Origin: Synechococcus sp. UW140
GTDB taxonomy: Bacteria; Cyanobacteriota; Cyanobacteriia; PCC-6307; Cyanobiaceae
Assembly: GCA_945872185.1 (NCBI GenBank)
Contig: CAMBZX010000006.1
Location: forward strand, 1 to 42,142
Length of the DNA stretch: 42,142 nucleotides
Direction: 5' to 3'
Shown here in pieces: positions 22,860 through 34,442 of the stretch; positions within the stretch are counted from its first letter, which is position 1; each line of letters starts with the position of its first letter. A program made the translations under genes and the position numbers. Under the pieces are notes generated by a model, which was not told where the DNA came from, made no database searches, and saw only the letters and a list, made by a program, of their open reading frames with translations.

Positions 22860-24494
22860 ATGCCTGTTTCCCTGCCTCTCCTCCCTGCCCGTCGGCTGGT
22901 CCAGGCCGCCTGTCACAGCCTGGTGGCTGGACTGGTGCTGGCGGGAGGTTGCCGGGCGTCCTCGCTGCCCCCAGCCAGCCCAGGCCCGGCGGCGCTGCCT
23001 GATCCCCCCTCACTCCCGGCGGCGGCGCCGGTCGCTGAGGTGCCAGCACCGCCAGGCCCCTTGCATTGGCCGGTGTCCGCTCCGGCGGCGATCCAGCCCG
23101 CCGATCCGGTGCTGTGGGTGGCCCTGGCCGCTCGTATCGGTCCTGGCAACGATGCCGCCGACGCTCCACCCCTGCGGCTGCAGTCGGCGGGCGGGGCGCT
23201 CACCCTGATCGATGCCAAGGGCCAGCGGTTCATGACGCCCCAGCTGCTGCTGCACTGGCGGCGGCGGCCCCTGCCGGCCCCGCTGGTGATCCAGCGGCGG
23301 GTGGTGGGCCCCTTCCCCAGCTACGAAAGCGCTGACCAGGTGGCCCGTGGCTGGCGAGCCCAGGGGACCAGCGTGCAAATCGCCAAACCCGGTGAGTGGG
23401 AGCTCTGGGCCCCCCCCGACGCCCCCGATCCGATCGGTCAGTCGGTGCGCTTGGTCACCAGTACGGAGACCAGTCAGCTGGTGCTGGAGCTGCGCCGCTC
23501 CCAGGGCACCGTCGACCTGAGCGGACCGCTGCGGCTCGAGGCACCCCAGGGGTTGAATTGGCAGGGGGGCACCTACGCCGGCCCCTTCCGGTTGCAGGCC
23601 GATGCCTATGGCACCTGGAGCCTGGTGGAGCAGGTGCCGCTGGAGCGCTATCTGGAGGGGGTCGTACCCCACGAGATCGGTGCCGGCGCCCCGCCGGCGG
23701 CCCTGGCCGCCCAGGCGGTGCTGGCCCGCACCTGGGCGGTGCGCAATCGCCACCGCTTCGTGGTTGATGGTTACCACCTCTGCGCCGACACCCAGTGCCA
23801 GGTTTACAGCGATCCGCGCTTGGCCGGCGCCGAGGTGCGGCAGGCGATCGACTCCAGCCAAGGGCAGGTGCTGGCCGCCGCCGGCCAGCCGATTCATGCC
23901 GTCTATCACGCCAGTAATGGCGGGGTGGCCGCCGGTTTCGAGGAGGCCTGGCGGGGCGAGGCGCTGCCCTACCTCCAGGCCTTCGCCGATGGCCCCGCAG
24001 CCTTTTCGGCCCGGTTCCCCCTGCCCCTGGCGTCGGCGCGCTTGCCGGAGCTGCTGAGCGACGGAGGCCAGGCCTGGGGTGCGGACCATCCCGCCTTTCG
24101 CTGGCGCCGCCGGGTCACCGCGTCCCAACTGCAGGAGGCCCTGGCGGGGGGCGCTCCCGGGGGAGCTCTGCCCAGCCGCTTGAAGGTGCTGAAGCGGGGC
24201 GCGAGCGGAAGGGTGCTGGCCCTGGAGATTGGCGGTAACGGCAGCAGCAAGGTGCTGCGCCTGGATGCCATCCGCCGCACCTTGCGCCAGTTGCCGAGCA
24301 CCCTGTTCCGGGTCAGCCCGGCGGGGCCCGGGGTGTGGCTGGTGGAGGGCGCCGGCTTCGGCCATGGCGCCGGACTGTCCCAGGCTGGGGCGATTGATCA
24401 GGCCCGCCGGGGCTGGAGTCGCGATCAGATCCTGCGTCACTATTACCGAGGCACGGAGCTCGTGCCGCTCCAGGCCCTTGGCGATGCCCTTTAG
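22860..24494 (+). CDS. SpoIID/LytB-like cell-wall protein
   Basis: The 544 aa exported protein has an N-terminal hydrophobic segment ending in Cys31 ([11 protein letters not shown]), which could be a lipoprotein or ordinary signal peptide, then a Pro/Ala-rich stretch. The SpoIID domain covers about 255-535: [52 protein letters not shown] and, near the end, [15 protein letters not shown]. SpoIID proteins are lytic transglycosylases acting on peptidoglycan or enhancers of amidases. A preceding region (about 155-210) looks like a SPOR/sporulation-related repeat ([20 protein letters not shown]). ATG 22860 was chosen because it gives a clean signal sequence. It is followed 24 bases later by mgdA. 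Confidence 0.85.
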   Translation: MPVSLPLLPARRLVQAACHSLVAGLVLAGGCRASSLPPASPGPAALPDPPSLPAAAPVAEVPAPPGPLHWPVSAPAAIQPADPVLWVALAARIGPGNDAADAPPLRLQSAGGALTLIDAKGQRFMTPQLLLHWRRRPLPAPLVIQRRVVGPFPSYESADQVARGWRAQGTSVQIAKPGEWELWAPPDAPDPIGQSVRLVTSTETSQLVLELRRSQGTVDLSGPLRLEAPQGLNWQGGTYAGPFRLQADAYGTWSLVEQVPLERYLEGVVPHEIGAGAPPAALAAQAVLARTWAVRNRHRFVVDGYHLCADTQCQVYSDPRLAGAEVRQAIDSSQGQVLAAAGQPIHAVYHASNGGVAAGFEEAWRGEALPYLQAFADGPAAFSARFPLPLASARLPELLSDGGQAWGADHPAFRWRRRVTASQLQEALAGGAPGGALPSRLKVLKRGASGRVLALEIGGNGSSKVLRLDAIRRTLRQLPSTLFRVSPAGPGVWLVEGAGFGHGAGLSQAGAIDQARRGWSRDQILRHYYRGTELVPLQALGDAL

Positions 24495-24518
24495 AGTTCC
24501 TCAACTTCCGGGGATGCC

Positions 24519-25964
24519 ATGACCGGCGGCGGTAGTACCAGTGATGGCCGCCCGGATGGCCGACCAGATGGCCGCCGCGGCAAGGCCGCGCTGTTCCTGC
24601 TGTGCTGCACGGCCGCTGGAATGGCACCCCATGGGCTGCCGCCGCTGCTGCGGCTGGTGCCGGCGTTGATCCTGGCCGTGCTGCTGGGTGGCTACAGCTT
24701 TCGCACCGTGCTGCGCCAGGCCGCCCGCGGGGTTGTCAGCGAGCCGGAGAGCCAGGCCTGCGGCGGTGAGCGGCCGGAGTCCCTCGAGCTGCCCTTGCTG
24801 GATGTGGTGGTCGCAGCCCGCGATGAGCAGGCGGTGATCACCCGGCTGGTGCAGCGGATCATGGCGCTTCGCTACCCCGCTGAACGCCTGCTGCTCTGGG
24901 TCATTGATGACGGCAGCGAAGATCGCACGCCCGAGCTGCTGCTCCAGCTCCAGAGCCAGTACCCCCAGCTGCGGGTGCTGCGCCGTCCCCGCGATGCCGG
25001 TGGGGGCAAATCGGGAGCCCTGAACCTGGTGCTGCCCCAGCTCCAGGGCCGCTGGTTGCTGGTGCTCGATGCCGACGCCGATCTGCAGATCGATCTGCTG
25101 GAGCGCCTGCTTCCCTGGGCTGAGAGCGGTGGCTGGGCCGCTGTACAGCTGCGCAAGGCGGTGGCCAATGCCCAGGTGAATCTGCTGACCCAGGCCCAGG
25201 CCATGGAGATGGCTTTCGATGCCATCATCCAGCTCGGTCGCCTGGCCGGCGGCGGTGTGGCGGAACTGCGCGGCAACGGTCAGTTGCTGCGCCGCGAGGC
25301 CGTGATCGCCTGTGGTGGCTTCAACGAGGCCACCGTCACCGATGACCTCGATCTCAGTTTCCGCCTGCTGCTGCAGCGCCAACCGATCGGCCTGCTCTGG
25401 GATCCCCCGGTTCAGGAGGAGGCCGTGCTCAGCCTCAGAGCCCTCTGGCGGCAGCGGCAGCGCTGGGCCGAAGGCGGCCTGCAGCGCTTTTTTGATTACG
25501 GCCCCGGACTGCTTTCCGATCGCCTCGGTTTCCGCCAGAAGCTCGATCTGCTCGCCTTCTTCCTGCTCCAGTACGTGATGCCGGTGATGGCCGCCGCCGA
25601 TCTGATCGGCGGCTTGCTCACCGGCAGCGCGCCGACGATGTGGCCCTTCTCGATCGTTGCCCTGGGCTTGTCAGCCGTGACGATCGTGATCGGCTGCCGG
25701 CGCCCTTGCGAAGGCCCGGCCCTGCCGCTGATGACACCCCAGACCGTGGTGCTCGGCATGGTCTACCTGGTGCATTGGTTTGTGGTGATTCCCTGGGTCA
25801 CCGTGCGCATGGCGCTGCTGCCCAAGCGGCTGGTGTGGGCCAAGACCCTCCACCTCGGCGGCGACTCCCACGGCGAGACCGAACTGGCAGCCCTGGATTC
25901 CATGGTGGATCAGCTCGCCCTTGAAGCCGATCCCGATCTGGCGACCGAGGCTGGCCAAGCCTGA
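24519..25964 (+). CDS. mgdA: Monoglucosyldiacylglycerol synthase MgdA (GT2)
   Basis: The 481 aa membrane glycosyltransferase fits the cyanobacterial Sll1377 type, which moves glucose from UDP-glucose to diacylglycerol, the first step to thylakoid galactolipids in cyanobacteria. Seen: two N-terminal spans (about 24-40, 44-62), VVVAARDEQAVI (95-107), Asp130-Asp131-Gly-Ser, GGGKSGALN (161-169), DADAD (184-188), Asp275-Asp276 (TDDLDLSFR) and the Q-x-x-R-W motif at 312-316, and the typical end VYLVHWFVV then PKRLVWAKTLH. Length equals the family's. The acidic tail after residue 450 is variable. It may be co-transcribed with the SpoIID-like gene. Confidence 0.85.
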   Translation: MTGGGSTSDGRPDGRPDGRRGKAALFLLCCTAAGMAPHGLPPLLRLVPALILAVLLGGYSFRTVLRQAARGVVSEPESQACGGERPESLELPLLDVVVAARDEQAVITRLVQRIMALRYPAERLLLWVIDDGSEDRTPELLLQLQSQYPQLRVLRRPRDAGGGKSGALNLVLPQLQGRWLLVLDADADLQIDLLERLLPWAESGGWAAVQLRKAVANAQVNLLTQAQAMEMAFDAIIQLGRLAGGGVAELRGNGQLLRREAVIACGGFNEATVTDDLDLSFRLLLQRQPIGLLWDPPVQEEAVLSLRALWRQRQRWAEGGLQRFFDYGPGLLSDRLGFRQKLDLLAFFLLQYVMPVMAAADLIGGLLTGSAPTMWPFSIVALGLSAVTIVIGCRRPCEGPALPLMTPQTVVLGMVYLVHWFVVIPWVTVRMALLPKRLVWAKTLHLGGDSHGETELAALDSMVDQLALEADPDLATEAGQA

Positions 25965-26010
25965 GCCATTGGCAGGCCACGGCGAAGGCAGAGTCAGCGT
26001 TTGGCAGAGA

Positions 26011-26085
26011 CCGCGGAGATAAAAACCGCGGAGGCAACAACTGTGGAGGCAAAAACCGCGAAACTGAAAACCGCGGAGGTAGGGC
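26011..26085. repeat. Five 15-base tandem repeats between mgdA and dnaX
   Basis: The unit ACCGCGGAGGCAAAA, with up to several changes per copy, repeats five times with exact 15-base spacing (26011, 26026, 26041, 26056, 26071). It lies between the two convergent genes mgdA and dnaX. A 15-base period keeps a reading frame, like the five-residue repeats inside the dnaX linker, so this may be a remnant of former coding DNA. Confidence 0.85.
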
Positions 26086-26113
26086 CAGCGTCGCTCAAGC
26101 AAACGGCACCTGA

Positions 26114-28420
26114 TCAGGCCGCTTCGTTCTGCTCAGCGCTGCTGCTGCTGTCATTGAGCTCCACCACCTCGCCGTTGAAGAAATCAGCCAGACGCTTGGC
26201 CTTCTCATCGATCGGCGAGGGAAAGCCCAGAGCCTGATTGAGGGCGCCGGCGGGGGCTACGGCACTGGCGGCAGGCTGGGCTGGGCTGGTGGTGGGCTGG
26301 GCCGCTGGGGAAGCTGGCTTCGCTGGCGGGGGCGCATTGGCAGCAAGCGGATCGCCGGGGCTGCTGGCTGCTGGGCCGCTGCGTGCTGGGTGCTGGGCGT
26401 CGTTGGCCAGCGACGCCAGACCGGTTGGATGGATGGCGGCTGAAGCTCCAGGAGCAGACGCTGGGGGCGCCGACACTCCGGTTGCCGAAGCTGGAAGTGC
26501 CGAAGCGGTAGGTGCCGAACCGGTAGGCGTCGAACCGGGGTTGGCGGAATCCGTGGCCGGGGCATACCTGCGGGTCGAATCGATGGCCGCGGCAGCGGTG
26601 CCGCTCGGATCCGGGCTGACGGGGAGCGTGGTCACGGAGGGGGCTGCCGGCGGCGGCGGCGGGCCAGCGGTGCCCATGGGGTTCAGCGGCGGCTGGGGCC
26701 TTGCCGCCACGGGGGCAGGCCGGATGGGCATCGGGGGCGCCGAAGCCGTTGCACCGGCACGCGCCTCGCTGGCCCCTTCCAACAGCAGCTGGCGCGGGCT
26801 GCCCAGAGCCCGGGCCACGGCGCCCTCCAGCAAGCTGACCCGGCTCTGCACCATCGCCATCCAGGTGCCGGCGACTCGCACCACGGCGCGATGGTCGTCG
26901 AGGCGCACCAGCTGGGCCTGCTGGGAAAGCAACATGCGGGTGGAGGGCAGTTCCAGTCCGGCCAGGATCTGTTGCCAGAGCTCGGCCAGATCGGGGTTGG
27001 CCGCCGCGGCGGCTCCAGCGGCCTGGCCGGCGACCGCATCATCAGTGGGAGCGGCATCAGCGACGGCGGCCAGCGGCGGCGGAGAGGTCGCGATTCCTGC
27101 GCCTCCAGCCATGCCGGCACCACGAGCCTCCGGGGCTGCTCCGGTGACACCAATGGCGGCAGGAACATCCGCCGTTTCAAGGCCCACTGCCGGTACCGGT
27201 GCCACAGCCGGTATGCCAACAACAGCTGGTATGCCAACAACAGCCGTGCCGGGTTCCAGCACCGTGCCGGGCTGAGCTGGCGAGCGGGAATGGCGGCTTT
27301 CGGCGACCGGGGCGGCGCTGGCCAGGGGCTCGGCCAGCAGGCCCAGCACCAGCACCTCGAGCCACAGCCTCGGCTGCACGCTCAGGCGCAACTGCTGTTC
27401 GCCGCCCCGCAGCTGGGCCTGCCAGTGCAGCAGCTTGGCCTTGCCGATCCGACGGGCCACTTCGGGCAGGCGCGGCCGCAGCTGGGGTGAAACGCTCGTC
27501 AGCTCCAGTCGGTCTGGGGCCACGCCGGCTAACAGCAGGTCCCGCAGCATGCTGGCTAGACCTTGGAGCACCGCGCTCGGTTCCCGGCCCCGCTCCAGCA
27601 GGGCTCGGCAGGTTTCAATCACGCTGAGCGGTGCGGCCGCGGCCATCGCTTCGGCCAGCTCCAGCAGCTCCTGTTCGGGCACCGCTCCCAGCAGCTCCCA
27701 CACCGCGATCGCTTCGATCGGGGCCGGTAACAGGCTCAGTTGGTCCAGCAGGCTTTCGGCATCGCGCAATCCCCCCTGGGCCCGTTGGGCCACCACGGTG
27801 AGGGCTTCGACGCTGATGCCGATTTCCTCCTGCTCCGCGATCCAGCGCAGGTGACCCTCCAGGGCCTCCATCGAGATGCGCCGGAAATCGAAGCGCTGAC
27901 AGCGGGAGAGGATGGTGGGCAGCACCCGCTGGGGATCGGTGGTGGCGAGCACGAACACCACCCGCGGCGGCGGTTCCTCCAGGGTTTTGAGCAGGGCGTT
28001 GAAGGCTGCGGTCGAGAGCATGTGGCACTCGTCGATCACATACACCTTCCAGCGGGCCTGCACCGGCGCGAAACGGGAGCGCTCGATCAGCTCGCGGATG
28101 TTGTCGACACCGGTGTTGGAGGCAGCATCGATCTCGATCACATCGAGGGCGTTGCCGGCGGCGATGGAGGTGCAGAGCTCGCAGACGCCGCAGGGCTCGG
28201 GCGTGGGACCGTCGGCGCCGATGCAGTTGAGCGAGCGCGCCAGGATGCGGGCGCTGGAGGTCTTGCCGGTGCCGCGGGGGCCGCTGAACAAATAGGCAGG
28301 AGCGATGCGGCCGGTGCGCAGGGCGTTGCTCAAGGTGGCGGCGATCGCCTCCTGCCCCACCAGCTGAGCAAAGCGCTGCGGCCGGTACTTGTGATGCAGG
28401 GGCTGGTAGGCCTGGGCCAT
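26114..28420 (-). CDS. dnaX: DNA polymerase III subunits gamma/tau
   Basis: The 768 aa clamp-loader ATPase loads the sliding clamp on DNA. Residues 1 to about 370 hold the AAA+ core: LVGQEAIAATL, Walker A GPRGTGKTS (about 48-56), a zinc cluster with Cys residues in PCGVCELC (about 78-86), IEIDAASNTGVDNIRE, Walker B VYVIDECHML and the sensor LSRCQRFDF. After that comes a long low-complexity linker (about 375-470 and 575-735) of Ala, Pro, Ser, Thr, Gly with short tandem repeats, and between them a folded region (about 475-560, LAELWQQILAGLELPSTRMLLSQQA). No intein is present, unlike in Synechocystis dnaX. It is the last gene of the tig-clpP-clpX run. Confidence 0.95.
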   Translation of the reverse strand: MAQAYQPLHHKYRPQRFAQLVGQEAIAATLSNALRTGRIAPAYLFSGPRGTGKTSSARILARSLNCIGADGPTPEPCGVCELCTSIAAGNALDVIEIDAASNTGVDNIRELIERSRFAPVQARWKVYVIDECHMLSTAAFNALLKTLEEPPPRVVFVLATTDPQRVLPTILSRCQRFDFRRISMEALEGHLRWIAEQEEIGISVEALTVVAQRAQGGLRDAESLLDQLSLLPAPIEAIAVWELLGAVPEQELLELAEAMAAAAPLSVIETCRALLERGREPSAVLQGLASMLRDLLLAGVAPDRLELTSVSPQLRPRLPEVARRIGKAKLLHWQAQLRGGEQQLRLSVQPRLWLEVLVLGLLAEPLASAAPVAESRHSRSPAQPGTVLEPGTAVVGIPAVVGIPAVAPVPAVGLETADVPAAIGVTGAAPEARGAGMAGGAGIATSPPPLAAVADAAPTDDAVAGQAAGAAAAANPDLAELWQQILAGLELPSTRMLLSQQAQLVRLDDHRAVVRVAGTWMAMVQSRVSLLEGAVARALGSPRQLLLEGASEARAGATASAPPMPIRPAPVAARPQPPLNPMGTAGPPPPPAAPSVTTLPVSPDPSGTAAAAIDSTRRYAPATDSANPGSTPTGSAPTASALPASATGVSAPPASAPGASAAIHPTGLASLANDAQHPARSGPAASSPGDPLAANAPPPAKPASPAAQPTTSPAQPAASAVAPAGALNQALGFPSPIDEKAKRLADFFNGEVVELNDSSSSAEQNEAA

Positions 28421-28483
28421 CGCGGTCGCCCGTGGGGACGGGGTGGTGCAGAGCGCCCCGCGCGACGCCGCGGGCCACCCAGG

Positions 28484-29158
28484 CTACCGGCCCTCTCCCG
28501 CGTCAAGCAGCCGCTGCAGCTGGGCCTCCATCTCCTCCACCTGGCTCAGCTGATCCGCCAATTGCTGGGCGGCCAGCCGCAGGCGCCGAAATTGGTCCTG
28601 GCCCTCCTCGGCGGGCCAGCGCCGTTCGGCCTTGGCCAGTTCCTGTTCCAGCCTCTCCTGCAGGGAACGTCGCAGGCCATCAATCTGCTCCAGGCTGCGC
28701 AGCGCCAGGGTGCGGCCCTTCTCCAGTTGCTGGGGATCGAGGTTGAGTCCTTGGCGCAACAGCACCCGTGCGCCGGTGAGCAGGGCCGCTGGCATGAACT
28801 GACCCAGGGCCAGGGCGCCGAGGCTGCCGGTATGGAGCCAGTCTTCGACCTGGCTGCTGCGATGGCGGCCGGTTTTGCACCAGTGGGCGAAGTGCTCGCA
28901 GTTGTTGAACAGCAGGTTGTAGCGCTGCTCCCCCAACCGGCCCATGGCCCGCCGCAGGGTGACGCCGGCGGGGGAGCAGTCGGCCGGCGCGTAGGGCACG
29001 GCTGTGATCGGCTGGCCGCGGCTGAATTCCAGGCGAGGACTGCGCAGGATTTCGCGACCCTCCAGGTAGTGGGCCACGGTGCCATCCCCCAGGTCGATGC
29101 CGTGGTGCATGAACAGGCCGTGCTGGCGGGGGGCCTGGAGGTGGTCGGCGGCGGCCAA
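28484..29158 (-). CDS. LRAT-like (NlpC/P60 superfamily) acyltransferase-type protein
   Basis: The 224 aa product has a lecithin-retinol-acyltransferase-type domain at about 4-100. Seen: DHLQAPRQHGLFMHHGIDLGDGTVAHY, with the active-site-type His18/19 and His30 (shown in two parts elsewhere in the family), and NNCEHFAHWC with the nucleophile Cys87. This circularly permuted papain-like fold moves acyl groups or cleaves amide bonds. Residues about 130-224 are a charged coiled coil rich in Leu, Glu, Gln and Arg. The start is TTG 29158, chosen because the conserved DHL segment lies just after it; the ATG at 29110 would remove it. The gene lies between clpX (110 bases) and dnaX (63 bases). The substrate is unknown. 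Confidence 0.82.
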   Translation of the reverse strand: MAAADHLQAPRQHGLFMHHGIDLGDGTVAHYLEGREILRSPRLEFSRGQPITAVPYAPADCSPAGVTLRRAMGRLGEQRYNLLFNNCEHFAHWCKTGRHRSSQVEDWLHTGSLGALALGQFMPAALLTGARVLLRQGLNLDPQQLEKGRTLALRSLEQIDGLRRSLQERLEQELAKAERRWPAEEGQDQFRRLRLAAQQLADQLSQVEEMEAQLQRLLDAGEGR

Positions 29159-29268
29159 GGCGGTTCAGGCAGCGTTGACGCCCGATCAGCTTGGACCCGG
29201 CAGCCGCAGTGCTGGCCCCGGACCCAGGGGGGATTGCCCGACCCGAAGGCCGGCGACTGGCGCCGGCT

Positions 29269-30639
<1,371 letters not shown>

Positions 30640-30783
30640 CGGCGACGGGTGGGGCGAAACAAGGAGGGGACAGGGGCGGCCGCTGATTCCAAGGATCACC
30701 TGGAACTCAGCGGCGTTTGCTCTCCTTAAGGATCTGAATGGGGCTGGTCTGGCCCCAGGGCACGGATCTCCCGGGCAAGAACG

Positions 30784-31506
30784 TCAGTCTGGGGCCTGCA
30801 GGCCGCTGTCGGTCACAACCCGGTCGATCAGGCCGTATTCAACCGCTTCCGCCGGTGAAAGGAAGTAGTCGCGGTCGGTGTCTTCGGCGATTTTGTCCAG
30901 CGGCTGGCCGGTGTGTTCGGCCATCAGGCCGTTGAGCGTGTCCTTGAGATACAGAATCTCGCGGGCCTGGATTTCGATGTCCACGGCTTGCCCCTGGGCG
31001 CCACCGAGGGGCTGGTGGATCATGATCCGGGCATTGGGAAGGGCCAACCGCTTGCCCTTGGCGCCGCCCGAGAGCAGGAAGGCGCCCATGCTGGCCGCGA
31101 GTCCATAGCAGATGGTGACCACGTCGGGGGCCACCTGCTGCATCGTGTCGTAGATGGCCAGCCCGGCGGTGACGGAGCCACCGGGGGAGTTCACGTAGAT
31201 CTGGATGTCCTTGTCCGGATCCTCGGCCTCCAGGTACAGCAGCTGGGCCACGAGCGAATCGGCCACCTGATCGTCGATGCCGGTGCCCAGGAAGATGATC
31301 CGTTCCCGCAGCATGCGGGAATAGATGTCGAAGGCCCGATCACCACGGCCGGACTGTTCGACCACCGTGGGCAGGATGCCGGGTGCCGCGCTGGGGGGCG
31401 GCGCGGTCATGGCGTTCCAGGGCTGGGGGCCGCTCCAGTGGCTGTGCACCGGATGGCGCCGCAGGCCACCGGGGGAGGGGAACGGATTGGGTTGGGCGTC
31501 GATCAC
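30784..31506 (-). CDS. clpP: ATP-dependent Clp protease proteolytic subunit
   Basis: The 240 aa serine protease forms the barrel of the ClpXP protease. The catalytic triad is visible: Ser139 (GLAASMGAF), His164 (MIHQPLGG) and Asp213. The core starts near IVVEQ-type [18 protein letters not shown] (about 47-64). I use GTG 31506 as start because its extension (with HPVHSHW) resembles that of related picocyanobacterial ClpP; the ATG at 31410 is an alternative with a 208 aa product. It lies 41 bases after tig and before clpX, forming the usual operon. Confidence 0.95.
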   Translation of the reverse strand: MIDAQPNPFPSPGGLRRHPVHSHWSGPQPWNAMTAPPPSAAPGILPTVVEQSGRGDRAFDIYSRMLRERIIFLGTGIDDQVADSLVAQLLYLEAEDPDKDIQIYVNSPGGSVTAGLAIYDTMQQVAPDVVTICYGLAASMGAFLLSGGAKGKRLALPNARIMIHQPLGGAQGQAVDIEIQAREILYLKDTLNGLMAEHTGQPLDKIAEDTDRDYFLSPAEAVEYGLIDRVVTDSGLQAPD

Positions 31507-31547
31507 GCGGACAGTCTCAGGCCTGGGTATGGATGCAATCTATGGGC

Positions 31548-33017
31548 TCAGTCCTTGCCGGCGGCCGTTGTCTCGGTCTTGGTGGGGCTGACCGTGGCTG
31601 CGGCGGCGTCATCCAGAGCTTCCGCATCGCTGGTTGCCGGGGCTTTTTCAGTGACGGTGCTGTTGGCCTCAAGCCAGGCGAGCAGGCGCTCGTTCAGCAG
31701 ATCGTCGCTGACGGCCAGGCGCAGCCGCTGGGGGTCGATGCTGCTGGTGTCGCTCAGGCCGAGGCTCACCTCCTTGACTTTGGCTTCGATGTCGGCCTCG
31801 GCCACCGCGATCGCCTCGGCGGCGGCCAGTGCCTTGAGCGCCAGGTTGCGACGCAGCCGTTGTTCCGCCTCCGGGCGGGAGGTGTCCACGAGGCTGCGCA
31901 CCAGATCCGGGGTGAACAGTTTCTTGACATCCATGCCCTGCTGCGCAATCTGGCTGGCGGTCTGCTCGATCAGGTTGCGGATCTCGATCTGGATCAGGCT
32001 TTCAGGCAGCTCCACTTCCAGCTGTTCCACCAGCGCTGCCACCAGGGCGTCATGGCGATTGGCCCGGTGACGCCGTTCCGCGTCTTCCTGCAGGCGGGTT
32101 TCGAGATCGGCTCGCAGCTCGGCCAGGCTGTTCTTGTCGCTGGCCTGTTGGGCGAAGGCGTCATCCAGCGGTGGCAGTTCCTGGGTTTTGAGCTCGATCA
32201 GGGTGATCGCGAACTCCGCCGGCCGGCCGGCCGCGTCCGCCTGGGCATAGGACTCGGGGAAGTTGCAGGCAATCGTGCGGCTGTCGCCGGGCTCCATGCC
32301 GACGATTCCCTCGATGAAGCCGGGGATCATGCGGCCCTCCTCCAGTTCCACTTCCATGCCCTCGGAGCTGCCGCCTTCAATCGCCTCACCGGTATCCGTG
32401 AAGGTGCCGCTGAAACTCACTTCGGCTACATCGCCGCTGGCCGCAGCGCGGCCCTCCACGGGCACCAGCGTTGCCAGACGGCGACGAGACTGGTCCAGTA
32501 GCTCATCGACCCGGGCAGGGTCGTAGCTGATCGCTTCGGCTTCGGCTTGCAATCCCTTGGTGATCCTGAGGCTGGGCGTGGGCTCCACGTCCAGCTCCAG
32601 GGTGAAGGTGAGCGCCTTGCCGGGTTCAAAGCGTTCGAGCACCACCTCGAAGGCTTCGTTCAGCTGGGGCTGGCTGATCGCCTCGATCTTTTCCTGGCCC
32701 ACCGCATCGCGGAAGGCGCTCTCCACCAGCTCCTCAAGGGCCGTGGCGCGGATGCGCAGAGGGCCGATCTGCTGCAGCAGCACCGGCCTGGGCACCTTGC
32801 CCTTGCGGAAGCCGGGCAGCTTGACGCTGCGGCTGAGTTTGGCCAGGGCGGCGTCGTAGCTGGCCTGGCAGCGCCCCCCGGTCACACCGATCTCCACCGC
32901 CAGTCGACTGCCCGGACGGGGGCTGGTGCTGACCTGCAGCGAGGCGTTGCCCTGGCTGGCCTCGCTCTGGGCGGTTGGGGTCTGGGCGGCTTTGGGGCTG
33001 GCGGCGGCAGGACTCAT
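31548..33017 (-). CDS. tig: Trigger factor (ribosome-bound chaperone)
   Basis: The 489 aa product is the folding helper and peptidyl-prolyl isomerase bound at the ribosome exit. The ribosome-binding segment is [17 protein letters not shown] (about 68-84, containing the GFRxGxxP signature). The FKBP-like domain is at about 195-280 ([38 protein letters not shown] in parts), followed by the helical C-terminal arms. The first 35 residues are a Ser/Ala/Gln-rich extension and the last 30 a Thr/Ala/Glu-rich tail. First gene of the tig-clpP-clpX run, divergent from asd. Confidence 0.96.
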   Translation of the reverse strand: MSPAAASPKAAQTPTAQSEASQGNASLQVSTSPRPGSRLAVEIGVTGGRCQASYDAALAKLSRSVKLPGFRKGKVPRPVLLQQIGPLRIRATALEELVESAFRDAVGQEKIEAISQPQLNEAFEVVLERFEPGKALTFTLELDVEPTPSLRITKGLQAEAEAISYDPARVDELLDQSRRRLATLVPVEGRAAASGDVAEVSFSGTFTDTGEAIEGGSSEGMEVELEEGRMIPGFIEGIVGMEPGDSRTIACNFPESYAQADAAGRPAEFAITLIELKTQELPPLDDAFAQQASDKNSLAELRADLETRLQEDAERRHRANRHDALVAALVEQLEVELPESLIQIEIRNLIEQTASQIAQQGMDVKKLFTPDLVRSLVDTSRPEAEQRLRRNLALKALAAAEAIAVAEADIEAKVKEVSLGLSDTSSIDPQRLRLAVSDDLLNERLLAWLEANSTVTEKAPATSDAEALDDAAAATVSPTKTETTAAGKD

Positions 33018-33347
33018 GAATGGGGCCGATCAAGCAGGGCAGCCCGCGATCCTAGAAAGTGACGCGGCCGACCCTCGCCGGTCCACCGCAGGCGCGTATT
33101 GTCGGAAAGACGCAAGCGTGCGACATATTCCTGCCCCGGTGGTAACGGCATTGGGCCGAACCGTCATTCCAGTGAGCCTTCCGGCACCCGATTCAGGTCA
33201 GCAGCAAACCGTCAGCGCAGCAGCAAACCGCAACAGCCCTACCGGTCGTTGTGTGACATCTCACCCAAATCCAGGATCCGAGCGCAGCCTTCTTCGCCCC
33301 CTGCCCCTTCGGTTTCCGACAGTCCTGTTTCCATTCCGTCCCTTCCG
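33018..33347. other. Divergent tig/asd intergenic region
   Basis: This 330-base stretch separates the two start codons and should carry both promoters. A possible plus-strand pair is TTGTCG (33099-33104) and CATATT (33124-33129), with a long 19-base spacer; on the minus strand TAGGAT near 33050 could be a -10 for tig. CAGCAGCAAACCG occurs twice (about 33200 and 33217). An open frame runs through it in phase with asd but has no homology-like character. Confidence 0.35.
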
Positions 33348-34442
33348 TTGACCGCCCTTACTGCAACCCCTTCCCCCGATCTCCGCTCTGTCTGTCCCGG
33401 TGGCCTGCCCCGCCGGCCCTTGAAGGTGGCCGTGCTCGGAGCCACCGGAGCGGTGGGTCAGGAGTTGCTGCAGTTGCTGGAGGAGCGCGCCTTCCCGGTG
33501 GCCGAGCTCACGGTGCTGGCTTCACCCCGCTCCGCCGGTGCGTCCATTCCCTGGCGTGGCGAGAGCCTCACGCTCAAGCCGGTTGAGGAGGGTTGCTTTG
33601 ACGGTCTTGATCTGGTGCTGGCTTCCGCCGGCGGCTCCATTTCCCGGCAGTGGGCGCCCCGGGCAGTGGCCGCTGGTGCCGTGGTGATCGACAACTCCAG
33701 TGCCTTTCGCCTGGATCCGGCGGTGCCCCTGGTGGTTCCCGAAGTGAACCCTCAGGCCGCCTTTGCCCATCAGGGCATCATTGCCAACCCCAACTGCACC
33801 ACCATCCTGCTGACTGTCGTTCTGGCGCCGCTGGCGGCGCGGCGGCCGATCCGGCGCGTGGTGCTGAGCACCTATCAATCCGCCAGTGGCGCCGGCGCCC
33901 GGGCCATGGAGGAGCTACGCCAGCTCAGCCGCACGGTGCTCGCAGGCGGCGAGCCGGTGAGTGAGGTGCTGCCCCATTCGCTGGCCTTCAACCTGTTTCT
34001 GCACAACTCACCGATGCAGGCCAGCGGCTATTGCGAAGAAGAATTGAAGATGGTGAACGAAACCCGCAAGATCATGGCCCTGCCGGATCTGCGCCTGACG
34101 GCCACCTGTGTGCGAGTGCCGGTGCTGCGCGCCCATTCCGAAGCGGTGAACATCGAGTTTGAAGCGCCTTTCCCGGTGGCGGAAGCCCGAGCTTTGCTCG
34201 CCGCGGCGCCGGGGGTGGAGCTGATCGAAGACTTCGTCGCCAACCGCTTCCCGATGCCGACCGATGTCACCGGGCGCGATCCGGTGGCGGTCGGTCGCAT
34301 CCGCCAGGATCTCAGCGATCCGCAGGCGCTTGAGCTCTGGCTCTGCGGCGATCAGATCCGCAAGGGGGCAGCTCTCAATGCGATCCAGATCGCCGAACTG
34401 CTGATCGCCGGCGCACCCCAGGCTCAAGGAGGTGCGGCTTGA
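33348..34442 (+). CDS. asd: Aspartate-semialdehyde dehydrogenase
   Basis: The 364 aa enzyme reduces aspartyl phosphate to aspartate semialdehyde with NADPH, the branch point to lysine, threonine and methionine. Seen: NADP motif GATGAVG (31-37), the nucleophile Cys150 in [20 protein letters not shown], and the substrate-binding [11 protein letters not shown] near residue 265. No ATG fits the N-terminus, so I use TTG 33348, about 26 codons before the Rossmann fold. The stop codon overlaps the TTG of dapA (TTGA). Confidence 0.94.
   Translation: MTALTATPSPDLRSVCPGGLPRRPLKVAVLGATGAVGQELLQLLEERAFPVAELTVLASPRSAGASIPWRGESLTLKPVEEGCFDGLDLVLASAGGSISRQWAPRAVAAGAVVIDNSSAFRLDPAVPLVVPEVNPQAAFAHQGIIANPNCTTILLTVVLAPLAARRPIRRVVLSTYQSASGAGARAMEELRQLSRTVLAGGEPVSEVLPHSLAFNLFLHNSPMQASGYCEEELKMVNETRKIMALPDLRLTATCVRVPVLRAHSEAVNIEFEAPFPVAEARALLAAAPGVELIEDFVANRFPMPTDVTGRDPVAVGRIRQDLSDPQALELWLCGDQIRKGAALNAIQIAELLIAGAPQAQGGAA
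34426..34433 (+). promoter_or_regulatory. Strong ribosome binding site deciding the dapA TTG start
   Basis: AAGGAGGT, a near-perfect anti-16S match, lies inside the end of asd, five bases before TTG 34439. It fixes the dapA start at TTG and suggests that ribosomes finishing asd restart on dapA. Confidence 0.8.
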
